Below, piece after piece: positions 25,475 through 35,654 of a DNA stretch of 64,000 nucleotides. The notes beneath the pieces are model-generated. The model was not told the origin of the DNA. It was given only the letters and a program-made list of their open reading frames with translations, and made no database searches. The DNA is taken from assembly GCF_003435375.1 (NCBI RefSeq), contig NZ_QWGL01000009.1:1-64000 (forward strand). The letters are read 5' to 3'. The translations under genes were made by a program, and so were the position numbers. Source of the stretch: Clostridium sp. AM34-11AC (GTDB lineage Bacteria; Bacillota; Clostridia; Lachnospirales; Lachnospiraceae). Positions within the stretch are counted from its first letter, which is position 1, and the number at the start of each line of letters is the position of its first letter.

Positions 25475-26707
25475 ATGAGAAAATCAGGAAGATTTCTGGC
25501 TGCGGTCCTGTCCTTTGCCCTGGTTCTTGCGACACCGCTTTCTGCCCAGGCGACAAAGAGCGGATTGAGTGACGCGAAGAGCAAAAAGACGGCGCTGGAG
25601 GCGGAAAAAAAGAAGACGGAACAGGAGCTAAAGAACCTGGAAGACCTTAAAAGCGATACGACGGCCTATGTCAAAAAGCTGGATTCCAGCCTGGAGTCCA
25701 TCGGAAATGAGCTTTCAAAGCTTGGCGATGACATAGACGCGAAGGAAAAACAGATCGATACGACGAAACAGGAATTATCCGAGGCGAAGGAGACAGAGAA
25801 AAGCCAGTATGAATCCATGAAGCTGCGGATAAAATATATGTATGAGAAGGGCGACAGCACCTATGTGGACCTACTCATGGAGTCCGGCTCCCTCTCGGAG
25901 CTCTTGAGCAAGGCGGAGTACATCACAAAGATCTCGTCCTACGACCGGCAGAAGCTCGATGAATATGCCGCTACGAAGGAGAAAATCGCGGAGAAGGAAA
26001 AGAGTTTAGAGAGTGAACATGCCGAGCTCCTGATGCTTCAGGACGAGACGGAGGCAAAACAGGCGTCCGTGGAGAAGCTTCTGGCTGCAAAACAGACGGA
26101 GCTTCAGAACTACGAGACGAAGATCGCCTCCGCGGAGGGACAGATCTCCGAGTACGCGAAGTCCATCGAGGCCCAGGAGAACCAGATCAAGTCCATCGAG
26201 GCAGAGATCAAGCGGAAGGAAGAGGAAGCGAGAAAGAAAGCCGAGGAAGAAAAGAAAAAGGCCGCAGCGGCAAACAAGGCGGCACAGACGTATAAAACCG
26301 TGAGTCTTGGGGACATTAGCTTTACATGGCCGTGTCCTGCCAGTGGGCGGATTACTTCCGGCTTTGGAGGGCGAAAATCCCCGACGAAGGGCGCGTCCTC
26401 GAACCATCAGGGAATTGATATCAGCGCGCCGACGGGAACATCGATCGTGGCTGCTGCTGCGGGTGAGGTCGTGATCGCGACTTACAGTTCTTCTGCAGGA
26501 AATTATGTGATGATAAGCCATGGCGGCGGCGTGTATACAGTTTATATGCATGCATCGAGCCTGCTTGTATCACAGGGGCAGAGTGTGAAAAAGGGACAGA
26601 CCATCGCGAAGGTCGGTTCGACGGGATACTCCACCGGGTCTCATCTCCACTTCGGAGTCCGGGTGAACGGGTCCTATGTGAATCCGACGAAATATGTGAG
26701 CCCGTAG
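25475..26707 (+). CDS. Secreted M23 peptidoglycan endopeptidase, EnvC/PcsB-like
   Basis: The 410-residue precursor has a signal peptide (about 1-27, ending AQA), a long coiled coil rich in K and E (about 30-270) and a C-terminal LytM/M23 domain. Zinc and catalytic residues are in HQGIDISAP (H and D) and SHLHFGVRVNG (HxH). EnvC- and PcsB-type proteins are the FtsEX-controlled hydrolases or activators of daughter-cell separation; here the complete metal set suggests an active enzyme. AGGAGG lies 9 bases before the ATG. Third gene of the ftsEX operon. Confidence 0.9.
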   Translation: MRKSGRFLAAVLSFALVLATPLSAQATKSGLSDAKSKKTALEAEKKKTEQELKNLEDLKSDTTAYVKKLDSSLESIGNELSKLGDDIDAKEKQIDTTKQELSEAKETEKSQYESMKLRIKYMYEKGDSTYVDLLMESGSLSELLSKAEYITKISSYDRQKLDEYAATKEKIAEKEKSLESEHAELLMLQDETEAKQASVEKLLAAKQTELQNYETKIASAEGQISEYAKSIEAQENQIKSIEAEIKRKEEEARKKAEEEKKKAAAANKAAQTYKTVSLGDISFTWPCPASGRITSGFGGRKSPTKGASSNHQGIDISAPTGTSIVAAAAGEVVIATYSSSAGNYVMISHGGGVYTVYMHASSLLVSQGQSVKKGQTIAKVGSTGYSTGSHLHFGVRVNGSYVNPTKYVSP

Positions 26708-26841
26708 GGACTGACAGGCAGAAAAGAGAGCCTGCGGTGCTGAATGCAGGGAAATATGACCTGTAGACTTTTTACATAAAGATCCTGGCACAGTTTTTAT
26801 CGGATGAGATCTGGCTGCCCTGGGATGAAGGAGAAAAGACA

Positions 26842-28239
26842 TTGGAAGAGAAAGAGACAAAAAATAAATTTTGGAAAGGCGTCCTTGTCGGAGTCCTTGT
26901 GACAGCATTCTCCGGACTTGCAGTCGTAGGTGTTGCAACGGGGATCTGGACCGTAGGAAGGCGTGCATCTGAGAGCCAGAGCACACAGACCGCGGAGACA
27001 TCCGGCACTCAGCTGGATATGAACAAGATCACGCCGAAGCTTCAGTATATGGAGGCACTGATCGATAAGTACTTCCTGTTCGATGAGAACATGACGGAGG
27101 AAGAACAGGCAAAGAACGGAACGGCGGAAGACTGGATCTACCGCGGTTACATGTCCTCGTTGAACGATCCGTATTCCGTATATTACGATAAGGACGAGTA
27201 CACAAGCCTGAATGAGGAGACTTCCGGAACTTACTGCGGAATTGGTGTACAAGTGAGCCAGAATGTATACACAGGAATCATCACAGCGGTCAAGGTGTTC
27301 AAGAACTCCCCGGCCCAGGAAGCCGGAATGCTGCCGGGAGATATCCTCTATAAAGTAGAAGATATCGAGGCTACCGGAGAGGACCTGTCTCTTCTCGTCA
27401 GTGACCACATCCGAGGTGAGGAGGGGACGAAGGTTCATCTGACTGTGTACCGCCAGTCCACGGATGAGTATGTAGAGATGGACGTGGAGCGCCGTATGGT
27501 GGAGAACCCAACAGTAGAGTATGAACTGCTGGATAATCATGCCGGCTACATTTCACTTTCTTCCTTTGAGGAGGTAAGCTCTGAACAGTTTAAGAGCGCT
27601 GTGGATGATCTGGCATCCAAGGGAATGGACAAGCTGATCATCGATCTTCGAAACAACGGCGGCGGCGTTGTTCAGGCGGCGAAGGATATTGCGGACTACC
27701 TGCTTCCGGATGGAAAGACCATTGTAAGCTTCAAGGGAAAAGGAATCGATGACAGCGTCTATACTTCCGATGACGGACATGAGGTAGATGTCCCGATCAT
27801 TCTTCTTGTAAACGGTGAAAGCGCCAGTGCGTCCGAGGTTCTGACAGGTGCCTTAAAGGACAATGCCTGGGCAACGATTGTAGGCGAGAAGACCTTCGGA
27901 AAAGGAATCGCTCAGGGCATCTTCAACCTGCCGGACGGCAGCGGTCTGAAGCTCACAACGGCATACTACTACACCCCGTCAGGCGAGTGCATCCACAAAC
28001 TTGGCATTGAGCCGGATGTGACCGTAGCTCTCGACGAAGACTTAAAGTCAAAGATCGAGATCCCGAAGGATGAGGACAACCAGCTTCAGACAGCTCTGGA
28101 GGTCTTCGATGAAGGCGTGGATGCCGTAAATGAAAAGATCTCCGCAGAGAACGGGGAGACAGCGACCGCGGACGATGATTTTGAGGCGAAGGTGAAGGAG
28201 AATCTGGAGATCGAGAAAGAAGCAGGGGCTGCGCAGTAG
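26842..28239 (+). CDS. Carboxy-terminal processing protease, S41 family (CtpA/CtpB)
   Basis: A 465-residue membrane-anchored protease: one N-terminal helix (about 15-40), PDZ domain (about 125-215) and S41 catalytic core. Spacing identifies S329 (in GESASASE), K354 (FGKGIAQ) and Q358 as the catalytic triad, matching the 25- and 4-residue intervals of Bacillus CtpB. Translation starts at TTG 26842, 7 bases after GAAGGAG. It ends the division operon and may trim the M23 hydrolase or other envelope proteins. Confidence 0.9.
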   Translation: MEEKETKNKFWKGVLVGVLVTAFSGLAVVGVATGIWTVGRRASESQSTQTAETSGTQLDMNKITPKLQYMEALIDKYFLFDENMTEEEQAKNGTAEDWIYRGYMSSLNDPYSVYYDKDEYTSLNEETSGTYCGIGVQVSQNVYTGIITAVKVFKNSPAQEAGMLPGDILYKVEDIEATGEDLSLLVSDHIRGEEGTKVHLTVYRQSTDEYVEMDVERRMVENPTVEYELLDNHAGYISLSSFEEVSSEQFKSAVDDLASKGMDKLIIDLRNNGGGVVQAAKDIADYLLPDGKTIVSFKGKGIDDSVYTSDDGHEVDVPIILLVNGESASASEVLTGALKDNAWATIVGEKTFGKGIAQGIFNLPDGSGLKLTTAYYYTPSGECIHKLGIEPDVTVALDEDLKSKIEIPKDEDNQLQTALEVFDEGVDAVNEKISAENGETATADDDFEAKVKENLEIEKEAGAAQ

Positions 28240-28312
28240 AATCTGCCCGGCAGATAAATTTGCGTTTCTACTATATTATATATAGAAGAAACAGTGCATT
28301 ATACAGCTCATC

Positions 28313-28366
28313 AAAGAGGAAAAAGACACTTGAAAATTAATATGAAGTGTACTTTTTCCTCTTTTT
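28313..28366 (+). terminator. Terminator of the ftsEX-ctpA operon
   Basis: AAAGAGGAAAAAG-CACTT pairs with AAGTG-CTTTTTCCTCTTT, a stem of about 18 bp with single mismatches, running into T residues. Confidence 0.92.
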
Positions 28367-28460
28367 CGTTTCAATCTGTGCATGGAAAACCATGATTTGA
28401 ACATGCTCCTGCCGGTTATCCACAAATTGAAAAAACCCTTGAAAAATAAGCAAAAAAAGC

Positions 28461-28489
28461 TTGATTTTTCGATTTCGATGTGTTATTCT
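28461..28489 (+). promoter_or_regulatory. Promoter of the S10-spc-alpha superoperon
   Basis: TTGATT (28461-28466), 17-bp spacer, TATTCT (28484-28489), preceded by an A-tract (28450-28458) that can serve as an UP element. A DnaA-box-like TTATCCACA lies at 28416-28424. Confidence 0.75.
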
Positions 28490-28495
28490 TATCTG

Positions 28496-28724
28496 GCTGT
28501 GACATGATAGCGTTGAAACGAGAGGTTGCTGCCTGAGAATGGCAGGTGTTCCGTGGAGCGAATGTCAAGTTAGGAAACTGGCGACAAGTCACTGTACCAA
28601 ATTAACAGCTGCTCAGGGTAAGGGGCAGTAACAACGTGTGAATCGGCATGATACACACGAGACCGTGTACAGTCACCGCTTGTCGTACTTCGATTAAAAG
28701 TGCGAAAAGGAGGCGACTTTTTTT
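28496..28724 (+). ncRNA. Structured 5' leader of the S10 operon
   Basis: About 229 untranslated bases. Visible pairings: CTGCC/GGCAG near 28530-28550; a long-range stem CGACAAG...ACTGT with ACAGT...CTTGTCG (about 28582-28686) enclosing GTGTG/CACAC and ACACG/CGTGT hairpins; and near the start codon AAAAGT/ACTTTT flanking the AAGGAGG site. Leaders upstream of rpsJ are known sites of ribosomal-protein feedback; the Clostridia form here is likely one. Which protein binds cannot be told from sequence. Confidence 0.6.
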
Positions 28725-29042
28725 ATGGCAAGTCAGGTTATGAGAATCACATTAAAGGCTTACGACCATCAGCTGATCGACCAGTCCGCTGGAAAGATCA
28801 TCGAGACAGTAAAGAAAACAGGAGCACAGGTGAGTGGTCCGGTTCCGCTGCCGACAAAGAAAGAGGTTGTAACAATCTTAAGAGCTGTTCATAAGTACAA
28901 AGATTCCAGAGAGCAGTTCGAGCAGAGAACTCATAAGAGACTCATCGATATCGCAAGCCCGAGCCAGAAGACAGTAGATGCACTGTCCAGACTGGAAATG
29001 CCGGCTGGTGTTTATATCGACATCAAAATGAAAAATAAATAA
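28725..29042 (+). CDS. rpsJ: Ribosomal protein uS10
   Basis: A 105-residue S10 ([25 protein letters not shown]). Component of the 30S head that also binds NusB in antitermination. AAGGAGG lies 10 bases upstream across a T run. First gene of the superoperon. It is separated from rplC by an unusually long 222-base gap. Confidence 0.97.
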   Translation: MASQVMRITLKAYDHQLIDQSAGKIIETVKKTGAQVSGPVPLPTKKEVVTILRAVHKYKDSREQFEQRTHKRLIDIASPSQKTVDALSRLEMPAGVYIDIKMKNK

Positions 29043-29127
29043 TTGAAAAATATTTACTTTTCATGCTACTGAAATGTAGCCACTAAAATTAGAAATCCTG
29101 AATGGTTCTGATATAAAAGCAACACTA

Positions 29128-29234
29128 CTCATCCTGAAAGGGAATCAACATCATTACAATATGTAATGTCATAGTGTTCCACCTATGTTGGGCTGCTCTA
29201 GGATGAACGCACAGTAAATTCTGTTTTGCGTTCC
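29128..29234 (+). ncRNA. Candidate structured RNA between rpsJ and rplC
   Basis: An outer stem CATCCT (29130-29135) / AGGATG (29200-29205) encloses a CATTAC/GTAATG hairpin and a GGAA/TTCC helix. An alternative pairing of CAACAT (near 29146) with ATGTTG (near 29184) is also possible. A second hairpin AACGCA-CAG / CTG-TGCGTT (29206-29232) follows, ending 32 bases before the rplC ATG. The layout suggests a cis-regulatory element for rplC-rplD and downstream genes. Confidence 0.5.
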
Positions 29235-29264
29235 GCTGTAGATTAGTAACAGGAGGTAAAAACA

Positions 29265-29900
29265 ATGAAGAAAGCGATTTTAGCTACAAAAGTCGGAATG
29301 ACTCAGATCTTCAACGATGAAGGCGTTCTTGTTCCGGTAACTGTTCTTCAGGCTGGTCCGTGTGTAGTAACACAGGTTAAGACAGAGGAGAACGATGGAT
29401 ACAAAGCTGTACAGGTTGGCTTTGTAGATAAGAGAGAGAAACTTGTAAACAAGCCGGTAAAGGGTCACTTCGACAAGGCTGGCGTATCTTACAAGAGATT
29501 CGTTAGAGAGTTCCGTTTTGAGAATTCTGAAGAGTATAACGTAAAAGACGAAATCAAAGCTGATATCTTCGCTACTGGCGATAAGGTTGATGCAACTGCT
29601 ATCTCCAAAGGTAAAGGTTTCCAGGGCGCTATTAAGAGACTTGGACAGAGCAGAGGACCGATGGCTCATGGTTCTAAATTCCATCGTCATCAGGGTTCCA
29701 ATGGTTCCGCAACAACTCCGGGCCGCGTATTCAAGGGCAAAGGCATGCCGGGTCAGATGGGTAACAAGAAGATTACCACTCAGAACCTCGAGATTGTCAA
29801 GGTTGACGTTGAGAACAACCTGATCCTTGTTAAAGGCGCTGTACCGGGACCGAAGAAGTCCTTAGTAACATTAAAGGAAACAGTAAAGGCTAACAAATAA
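29265..29900 (+). CDS. rplC: Ribosomal protein uL3
   Basis: A 211-residue L3 ([18 protein letters not shown], the central [17 protein letters not shown] loop that reaches the peptidyl-transferase centre). An early 23S assembly protein. ATG preceded by AGGAGG. A candidate structured RNA lies just upstream, making L3/L4 level a possible control point. Confidence 0.97.
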   Translation: MKKAILATKVGMTQIFNDEGVLVPVTVLQAGPCVVTQVKTEENDGYKAVQVGFVDKREKLVNKPVKGHFDKAGVSYKRFVREFRFENSEEYNVKDEIKADIFATGDKVDATAISKGKGFQGAIKRLGQSRGPMAHGSKFHRHQGSNGSATTPGRVFKGKGMPGQMGNKKITTQNLEIVKVDVENNLILVKGAVPGPKKSLVTLKETVKANK

Positions 29901-29927
29901 GCTTTTACAGGAAAGGAGGAAACAGAA

Positions 29928-30548
29928 ATGGCAAACGTATCCGTATACAATATGGAAGGTAAAGAAGTTGGCACAATCGAGCTGAACGACGCTGTATTTG
30001 GTGTTGAAGTGAACGAGCATCTCGTACACATGGCTGTTGTTGCACAGCTTGCAAATAAACGTCAGGGAACACAGAAAGCAAAAACACGTTCTGAGGTTTC
30101 CGGTGGCGGCAGAAAGCCGTGGAGACAGAAAGGAACAGGTCACGCTAGACAGGGTTCCACAAGATCTCCGCAGTGGACAGGCGGCGGAATGGTATTCGCT
30201 CCGACTCCGAGAGATTACACAATCACTCTTAACAAGAAAGAGAAGAGAGCTGCTCTTAAGTCCGCTCTTACAAGCAGAGTAAACGAGAACAAGTTTGTAG
30301 TTGTTGACGAGTTAAAGTTCGACGAGATCAAGACAAAGAACTTCAAGGCTGTTATGAACAACCTCAAAGTTTCCAAGGCTCTTGTTGTTCTTGCTGACAA
30401 CGATCAGAACACAGTTCTTTCCGCAAGAAATATCCCGGAAGTTAAGACTTCCCTTGTTAATACAATCAATGTATTCGACATTCTGAAATACAACACTGTA
30501 GTAGCTACTAAGGCTGCTGTAGCATCTATCGAGGAGGTATACGCATAA
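29928..30548 (+). CDS. rplD: Ribosomal protein uL4
   Basis: A 206-residue L4 with the long tunnel loop ([20 protein letters not shown]). In enteric bacteria L4 represses the S10 operon through the leader; whether it does so here is open. AAAGGAGGA precedes the ATG. Its stop overlaps the rplW start by one base. Confidence 0.97.
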   Translation: MANVSVYNMEGKEVGTIELNDAVFGVEVNEHLVHMAVVAQLANKRQGTQKAKTRSEVSGGGRKPWRQKGTGHARQGSTRSPQWTGGGMVFAPTPRDYTITLNKKEKRAALKSALTSRVNENKFVVVDELKFDEIKTKNFKAVMNNLKVSKALVVLADNDQNTVLSARNIPEVKTSLVNTINVFDILKYNTVVATKAAVASIEEVYA

Positions 30549-30847
30549 TGGCAAACGTACAGTACTACGACGTAATCCTCAAACCGGTTGTAACTGAGAA
30601 GAGCATGAACGCTATGAGCGAGAAGAAATACACATTCCTCGTACATCCGGAAGCAAACAAGACCATGATCAAAGAAGCTGTTGAGAAAATGTTCCCAGGA
30701 ACAAAGGTTGACAGCGTAAACACAATGAACGCTGACGGTAAGAACCGCAGACGTGGCATGGTAGTAGGCAAGACTGCTAAGACTAAGAAAGCAATCGTTA
30801 AGCTTACAGCAGACAGCAAAGATATCGAAATCTTCCAGGGTCTGTAA
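30548..30847 (+). CDS. rplW: Ribosomal protein uL23
   Basis: A 99-residue L23 ([16 protein letters not shown]). It lies at the exit of the nascent-peptide tunnel and docks SRP and trigger factor. ATG overlaps the rplD stop (TAATG) with GAGGTA upstream inside rplD. Confidence 0.97.
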   Translation: MANVQYYDVILKPVVTEKSMNAMSEKKYTFLVHPEANKTMIKEAVEKMFPGTKVDSVNTMNADGKNRRRGMVVGKTAKTKKAIVKLTADSKDIEIFQGL

Positions 30848-30922
30848 TTTTTGAAACTATGCGGCAACCAAAGCCGCGATACGAAAAATAGAAACGCCAG
30901 AAGGCGTTGAAAGGAGTCAGAA

Positions 30923-31768
30923 ATGGGAATCAAAACCTATAACCCATATACACCTTCCAGAAGAAATATGACAGGTTCTGATTTCTCCGAGATCACAAAG
31001 ACAACTCCGGAGAAGTCCTTAGTAGTTTCTTTAAAGAAGAACGCTGGTCGTAATAACCAGGGTAAGATCACCGTTAGACATCAGGGCGGTGGAAACAGAC
31101 AGAAATACAGAATCGTTGACTTCAAGAGAAATTCCAAAGACGGAATTCAGGCAACTGTAATCGGTATCGAGTACGATCCGAACAGAAGCGCTAACATCGC
31201 TTTAATCTGCTACGCAGATGGTGAGAAGTCCTATATCCTTGCACCGCAGGGCCTTACAAACGGCATGAAGGTTATGAGCGGCGAGCACGCAGAGGCTAAG
31301 GTCGGCAACTGCTTACCGTTATCCTTAATTCCGGTTGGTGCACAGGTTCACAATATCGAGCTTTTCCCGGGCAAGGGCGGCCAGATGGTTCGTTCTGCAG
31401 GAAACGCTGCACAGTTAATGGCTAAAGAAGGAAAATACGCTACACTTCGTTTACCGTCCGGCGAGATGAGAATGGTTCCGATCGAGTGCCGCGCAACAAT
31501 CGGTGTTGTAGGCAACGGCGACCACAACCTTGTTAAGATTGGTAAAGCAGGTAGAAAACGTCACATGGGTATCCGCCCGACAGTCCGTGGTTCCGTTATG
31601 AACCCGAATGACCATCCGCATGGTGGTGGTGAAGGTAAGACTGGTATCGGCCGTCCGGGTCCGTGCACACCGTGGGGCAAGCCTGCTCTTGGTCTTAAGA
31701 CTAGAAAGAAAAACAAACAGTCTAACAAGTTAATCGTAAGAAGAAGAAATGGTAAGGCGATTTCATAA
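30923..31768 (+). CDS. rplB: Ribosomal protein uL2
   Basis: A 281-residue L2 with N-terminal [18 protein letters not shown] and the C-terminal [16 protein letters not shown] loop containing the conserved His needed for peptidyl transfer. It bridges the subunits on 23S rRNA. The 75-base gap after rplW contains a small GCGGC/GCCGC hairpin; AAGGAGT is the ribosome site. Confidence 0.97.
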   Translation: MGIKTYNPYTPSRRNMTGSDFSEITKTTPEKSLVVSLKKNAGRNNQGKITVRHQGGGNRQKYRIVDFKRNSKDGIQATVIGIEYDPNRSANIALICYADGEKSYILAPQGLTNGMKVMSGEHAEAKVGNCLPLSLIPVGAQVHNIELFPGKGGQMVRSAGNAAQLMAKEGKYATLRLPSGEMRMVPIECRATIGVVGNGDHNLVKIGKAGRKRHMGIRPTVRGSVMNPNDHPHGGGEGKTGIGRPGPCTPWGKPALGLKTRKKNKQSNKLIVRRRNGKAIS

Positions 31769-31786
31769 TCGATAGGAGGTAAAACG

Positions 31787-32068
31787 ATGGCTCGTTCACT
31801 TAAAAAAGGACCATTTGCAGACGCTAGCTTACTGAAGAAGGTAGACGCTATGAACGAGGCAGGACAGAAACAGGTTATCAAGACCTGGTCCCGCCGTTCT
31901 ACAATCTTCCCGCAGATGGTTGGTCATACAATCGCAGTACATGACGGCAGAAAGCATGTACCGGTATACGTAACAGAAGATATGGTTGGTCACAAACTTG
32001 GTGAGTTCGTTGCTACAAGAACTTACAGAGGCCACGGCAAAGACGAGAAAAAGTCCGGACGTAAATAA
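31787..32068 (+). CDS. rpsS: Ribosomal protein uS19
   Basis: A 93-residue S19 ([40 protein letters not shown] split across the body). Forms the S13-S19 pair in the 30S head. TAGGAGG lies 8 bases before the ATG. Confidence 0.97.
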   Translation: MARSLKKGPFADASLLKKVDAMNEAGQKQVIKTWSRRSTIFPQMVGHTIAVHDGRKHVPVYVTEDMVGHKLGEFVATRTYRGHGKDEKKSGRK

Positions 32069-32097
32069 TAGATACGCTTTGAAAGGAGGTTCCAGTA

Positions 32098-32484
32098 ATG
32101 GCTAAGGGACATAGAAGTCAGATTAAGAGAGAGAGAAATGCCCAGAAGGATACAAGACCGTCTGCAAAGCTGTCTTACGCAAGAGTATCCGTTCAGAAGG
32201 CTTGTTTCGTATTAGATGCCATCAGAGGCAAAGATGTTCAGACAGCACTTGGTATTGTAACTTACAATCCTAGATATGCTTCCAGCTTAATCGAGAAATT
32301 ATTAAAATCTGCAATCGCAAATGCTGAGAACAACAACGGCATGAACGCAGAGAACCTGTATGTGGAGGAGTGCTACGCATCTCAGGGACCGATTATGAAG
32401 AGAGTAAAACCGAGAGCACAGGGTAGAGCTTACAGAATCGAAAAGAGAATGAGCCACATCACCATCGTGCTGAACGAGAAATAA
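32098..32484 (+). CDS. rplV: Ribosomal protein uL22
   Basis: A 128-residue L22 with the beta-hairpin loop lining the exit tunnel (PIMKRVKPRAQGRAYRI), where macrolide-resistance changes arise in other species. AAGGAGG upstream. Confidence 0.97.
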   Translation: MAKGHRSQIKRERNAQKDTRPSAKLSYARVSVQKACFVLDAIRGKDVQTALGIVTYNPRYASSLIEKLLKSAIANAENNNGMNAENLYVEECYASQGPIMKRVKPRAQGRAYRIEKRMSHITIVLNEK

Positions 32485-32496
32485 TAGGAGGCAGTT

Positions 32497-33153
32497 ATGG
32501 GACAGAAAGTTAATCCACACGGCATGAGAGTCGGCGTTATCAAAGACTGGGATTCCAGATGGTACGCTGAAGCTGATTTCGCTGACAACCTCATCGAGGA
32601 TCATAAAATCAGAACTTACCTTAAGAAGAGATTATACAGCGCTGGCGTTTCCAAGATCGAGATCGAGCGCGCATCTGATAGAGTTAAAATTATCGTTTTC
32701 ACAGCAAAACCGGGCGTAGTTATCGGTAAGGGCGGATCTGAGATCGAGAAGGTCAAAGCTGAAGTTCAGAAGATGACTGCTAAGAAGGTATTTGTAGACA
32801 TCAAGGAAGTTAAGAGACCGGACCGTGAAGCTCAGCTTGTTGCAGAGTCCATCGCTCAGCAGCTTGAGAACCGTGTTTCCTTCCGTCGTGCTATGAAGTC
32901 CACAATGTCCAGATCCATGAAGGCTGGCGTTCTTGGTATCAAGACAGCTGTTGGCGGACGTCTTGGCGGTGCTGATATCGCACGTACAGAGTTTTACAGC
33001 GAGGGAACAATCCCGCTTCAGACATTAAGAGCAGATATTGACTATGGTTTCGCAGAGGCAGATACAACTTACGGCAAGCTTGGCGTTAAAGTTTGGATCT
33101 ACAAAGGCGAGGTTCTTCCGACTAAGGGAAATAAGGAAGGGAGCGATAAATAA
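32497..33153 (+). CDS. rpsC: Ribosomal protein uS3
   Basis: A 218-residue S3 with KH domain ([15 protein letters not shown]) and C-terminal domain ([19 protein letters not shown]). Lines the mRNA entry channel and helicase site. Its stop shares a base with the rplP start. Confidence 0.97.
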   Translation: MGQKVNPHGMRVGVIKDWDSRWYAEADFADNLIEDHKIRTYLKKRLYSAGVSKIEIERASDRVKIIVFTAKPGVVIGKGGSEIEKVKAEVQKMTAKKVFVDIKEVKRPDREAQLVAESIAQQLENRVSFRRAMKSTMSRSMKAGVLGIKTAVGGRLGGADIARTEFYSEGTIPLQTLRADIDYGFAEADTTYGKLGVKVWIYKGEVLPTKGNKEGSDK

Positions 33154-33590
33154 TGTTAATGCCGAAAAGAGTAAAGCGCCGCAAACAGTTCCGTGGAACT
33201 ATGGCCGGTAAAGCTTTAAGAGGAAATACAATCTCCAACGGTGAATATGGCCTTGTTGCCCTTGAGCCGTGCTGGATCAAATCTAATCAGATCGAGGCAG
33301 CCCGTGTTGCCATGACTCGTTACATCAAACGTGGTGGTAAAGTTTGGATCAAGATTTTCCCGGACAAACCGGTAACAGCTAAACCGGCTGAGACTCGTAT
33401 GGGTTCCGGTAAGGGCGCTCTTGAGTACTGGGTAGCAGTAGTTAAACCGGGCCGTGTTATGTTCGAAATCGCTGGCGTTCCGGAGGAAACAGCAAAGGAA
33501 GCTCTTCGTCTTGCTATGCACAAACTCCCGTGTAAGTGTAAAATTGCTTCCAAGGCAGATTTAGAAGGCGGTGATAACAGTGAAAACTAA
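33153..33590 (+). CDS. rplP: Ribosomal protein uL16
   Basis: A 145-residue L16 ([36 protein letters not shown]) that helps position the A-site tRNA. Start overlaps rpsC stop (TAATG); GGGAG lies 9 bases upstream within rpsC. Confidence 0.97.
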   Translation: MLMPKRVKRRKQFRGTMAGKALRGNTISNGEYGLVALEPCWIKSNQIEAARVAMTRYIKRGGKVWIKIFPDKPVTAKPAETRMGSGKGALEYWVAVVKPGRVMFEIAGVPEETAKEALRLAMHKLPCKCKIASKADLEGGDNSEN

Positions 33591-33789
33591 TAAGTATGTA
33601 GAAGAATTAAAAGCGAAAACCGCTGCAGAGTTAAATGAAGAATTAGTTGCAGCAAAGAAGGAGCTCTTCAACCTGAGATTCCAGAACGCAACCAACCAGT
33701 TAGATAACACAAGCAGAATCAAAGAGGTTCGCAAGAACATCGCAAGAATTCAGACTGTTATCACAGAGAAGGCAAGAGTTGCTAACTAA
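33580..33789 (+). CDS. rpmC: Ribosomal protein uL29
   Basis: A 69-residue L29 ([34 protein letters not shown]). The GTG at 33580 is preferred because family members begin M-K-x-N; a GTG at 33571 adds three residues. Either start lies inside rplP, so translation is coupled. Confidence 0.93.
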   Translation: MKTNKYVEELKAKTAAELNEELVAAKKELFNLRFQNATNQLDNTSRIKEVRKNIARIQTVITEKARVAN

Positions 33790-33896
33790 TCCCGTATCGG
33801 TGAAGAACCCCAAGGCATGCTTGCGGGTTGATTAGTTGTCATTATGACACACGCCGATGCGTGTAACAAATCGATTTTGAAAGGAGATTATCCGTC

Positions 33897-34151
33897 GTGG
33901 AAAGAAATCTTAGAAAAACACGTACTGGTAAGGTAGTTAGCAACAAGATGGACAAGACAATCGTCGTTGCTATCGAGAACCACGTAAAACATCCGTTAAT
34001 CGGAAAGATCGTTAAGAAGACATATAAGTTAAAAGCTCATGATGAGAAGAATGAGTGCAATATCGGCGATACAGTTAAAGTGATGGAGACAAGACCGTTA
34101 TCCAAGGATAAGAGATGGAGACTTGTTGAAATCGTCGAGAAAGCAAGATAA
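33897..34151 (+). CDS. rpsQ: Ribosomal protein uS17
   Basis: An 84-residue S17 ([22 protein letters not shown]). GTG start with AAAGGAG 10 bases upstream. The 107-base gap after rpmC contains short complementary segments (CCCG/CGGG) but no evident terminator. Confidence 0.95.
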   Translation: MERNLRKTRTGKVVSNKMDKTIVVAIENHVKHPLIGKIVKKTYKLKAHDEKNECNIGDTVKVMETRPLSKDKRWRLVEIVEKAR

Positions 34152-34176
34152 TTGATTCGAGGAAGGAGTATCAGGC

Positions 34177-34545
34177 ATGATTCAGCAGGAATCCAGATTA
34201 AAGGTTGCCGATAATACAGGTGCAAGAGAACTGCTTTGTATCCGCGTTATGGGCGGTTCTACAAGAAGATATGCTAACATCGGTGATGTAATCGTAGCCT
34301 CCGTTAAAGAAGCAACACCAGGCGGCGTTGTTAAGAAGGGCGATGTAGTCAAAGCCGTTGTAGTTCGTTCTGTAAAAGGCGCACGTCGTAAAGACGGTTC
34401 TTATATTAAATTTGATGAGAACGCAGCAGTTATCATCAAAGATGACAAGACTCCAAGAGGAACCCGTATTTTTGGGCCGGTCGCAAGAGAGCTTCGTGAG
34501 AAACAGTTCATGAAGATCGTATCTCTGGCTCCGGAAGTATTATAA
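34177..34545 (+). CDS. rplN: Ribosomal protein uL14
   Basis: A 122-residue L14 ([24 protein letters not shown]). Binds the silencing factor RsfS at the subunit interface in other bacteria. GGAAGGAG upstream of the ATG. Confidence 0.97.
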   Translation: MIQQESRLKVADNTGARELLCIRVMGGSTRRYANIGDVIVASVKEATPGGVVKKGDVVKAVVVRSVKGARRKDGSYIKFDENAAVIIKDDKTPRGTRIFGPVARELREKQFMKIVSLAPEVL

Positions 34546-34559
34546 GGAGGTGCCAGGTA

Positions 34560-34865
34560 ATGCATAAAATCAAAAAAGATGATATGGTAAAGATCATCGC
34601 AGGTAAAGATAAAGATAAAACTGGTAAAGTTCTGAGCGTAGACACCAAGAAGAACGAAGTTGTCGTTGAAGGCTGCAACATGGTAACAAAGCATACCAAA
34701 CCGAGCCAGACAAACCAGAACGGCGGAATTGTTCATCAGGAAGCTCCGATCGACATCTCCAACGTAATGCTGTTCGTTGACGGAAAAGCTACAAGAGTTG
34801 GCTTTGAAGTTAAAGACGGTAAGAAAGTCCGCGTTGCTAAGGCAACCGGTAAAGTAATTGACTAA
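34560..34865 (+). CDS. rplX: Ribosomal protein uL24
   Basis: A 101-residue L24 with an N-terminal KOW motif ([23 protein letters not shown]). An early 23S assembly initiator. AAGGAGG lies 8 bases upstream. Confidence 0.97.
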   Translation: MHKIKKDDMVKIIAGKDKDKTGKVLSVDTKKNEVVVEGCNMVTKHTKPSQTNQNGGIVHQEAPIDISNVMLFVDGKATRVGFEVKDGKKVRVAKATGKVID

Positions 34866-34888
34866 TAGCAGAGAGGAGGAAACACAAG

Positions 34889-35428
34889 TTGGCTAGATTA
34901 AAAGAAATGTACCAGAACGAGATCGTTGAAGCAATGATCAAGAAATTTGGTTATAAGAATATCATGGAAGTGCCGAAGCTCGATAAGATCGTTATCAACA
35001 TGGGCGTAGGCGAAGCAAAAGACAACGCGAAAGTCCTTGACTCTGCAGTTCGTGACCTTGAGATCATCACAGGTCAGAAGGCAGTCCTTACAAAGGCTAA
35101 GAAGTCTGTCGCAAACTTCAAACTCAGAGAGGGCATGGCTATTGGATGCAAAGTTACCCTTCGCGGCGAGAAGATGTATGAGTTCGCTGATCGTCTGATC
35201 AACCTCGCTCTTCCGCGTGTACGTGACTTCCGCGGCGTTAACGCTAACGCATTCGACGGCAGAGGTAACTACGCACTCGGCATCAAGGAACAGTTAATTT
35301 TCCCGGAAATTGAATATGATAAAGTTGACAAGGTCAGAGGTATGGACATCATCTTCGTTACAACCGCTAAGACTGACGAGGAAGCTCGTGAACTGTTAAC
35401 ATTATTCAACATGCCGTTTGCAAAGTAA
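34889..35428 (+). CDS. rplE: Ribosomal protein uL5
   Basis: A 179-residue L5 ([43 protein letters not shown] split over the C-terminal half). Binds 5S rRNA. Initiates at TTG 34889 with GAGGAGG 8 bases upstream. Confidence 0.96.
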   Translation: MARLKEMYQNEIVEAMIKKFGYKNIMEVPKLDKIVINMGVGEAKDNAKVLDSAVRDLEIITGQKAVLTKAKKSVANFKLREGMAIGCKVTLRGEKMYEFADRLINLALPRVRDFRGVNANAFDGRGNYALGIKEQLIFPEIEYDKVDKVRGMDIIFVTTAKTDEEARELLTLFNMPFAK

Positions 35429-35444
35429 TTAGGAGGATTTATCC

Positions 35445-35630
35445 ATGGCTAAAACTTCAATGAAGATTAAACAGCAGCGTCCGGCAAAGTTCTCCACAAG
35501 AGAATACAACCGCTGCAGAATCTGTGGTCGTCCACATGCATATCTGAGAAAATATGGCATTTGCCGTATCTGCTTCCGTGAGCTCGCTTACAAGGGCGAG
35601 ATCCCGGGCGTAAAGAAGGCAAGCTGGTAG
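35445..35630 (+). CDS. rpsZ: Ribosomal protein uS14, zinc-binding short form
   Basis: A 61-residue S14 with CRICG-x13-CRICF: four cysteines for one zinc. This C+ form is usual in Gram-positive bacteria. TAGGAGG upstream. A long gap follows before rpsH. Confidence 0.96.
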   Translation: MAKTSMKIKQQRPAKFSTREYNRCRICGRPHAYLRKYGICRICFRELAYKGEIPGVKKASW

Positions 35631-35654
35631 GATTTAGCTGCTTAGAAAAGCGTC

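Noticed and set aside
28416-28424. Perfect DnaA box TTATCCACA upstream of the S10 promoter
   Set aside because: A single 9-mer is expected about 0.5 times on both strands of 64 kb; there is no cluster of boxes, no DUE and no dnaA/dnaN nearby, so no origin is claimed.
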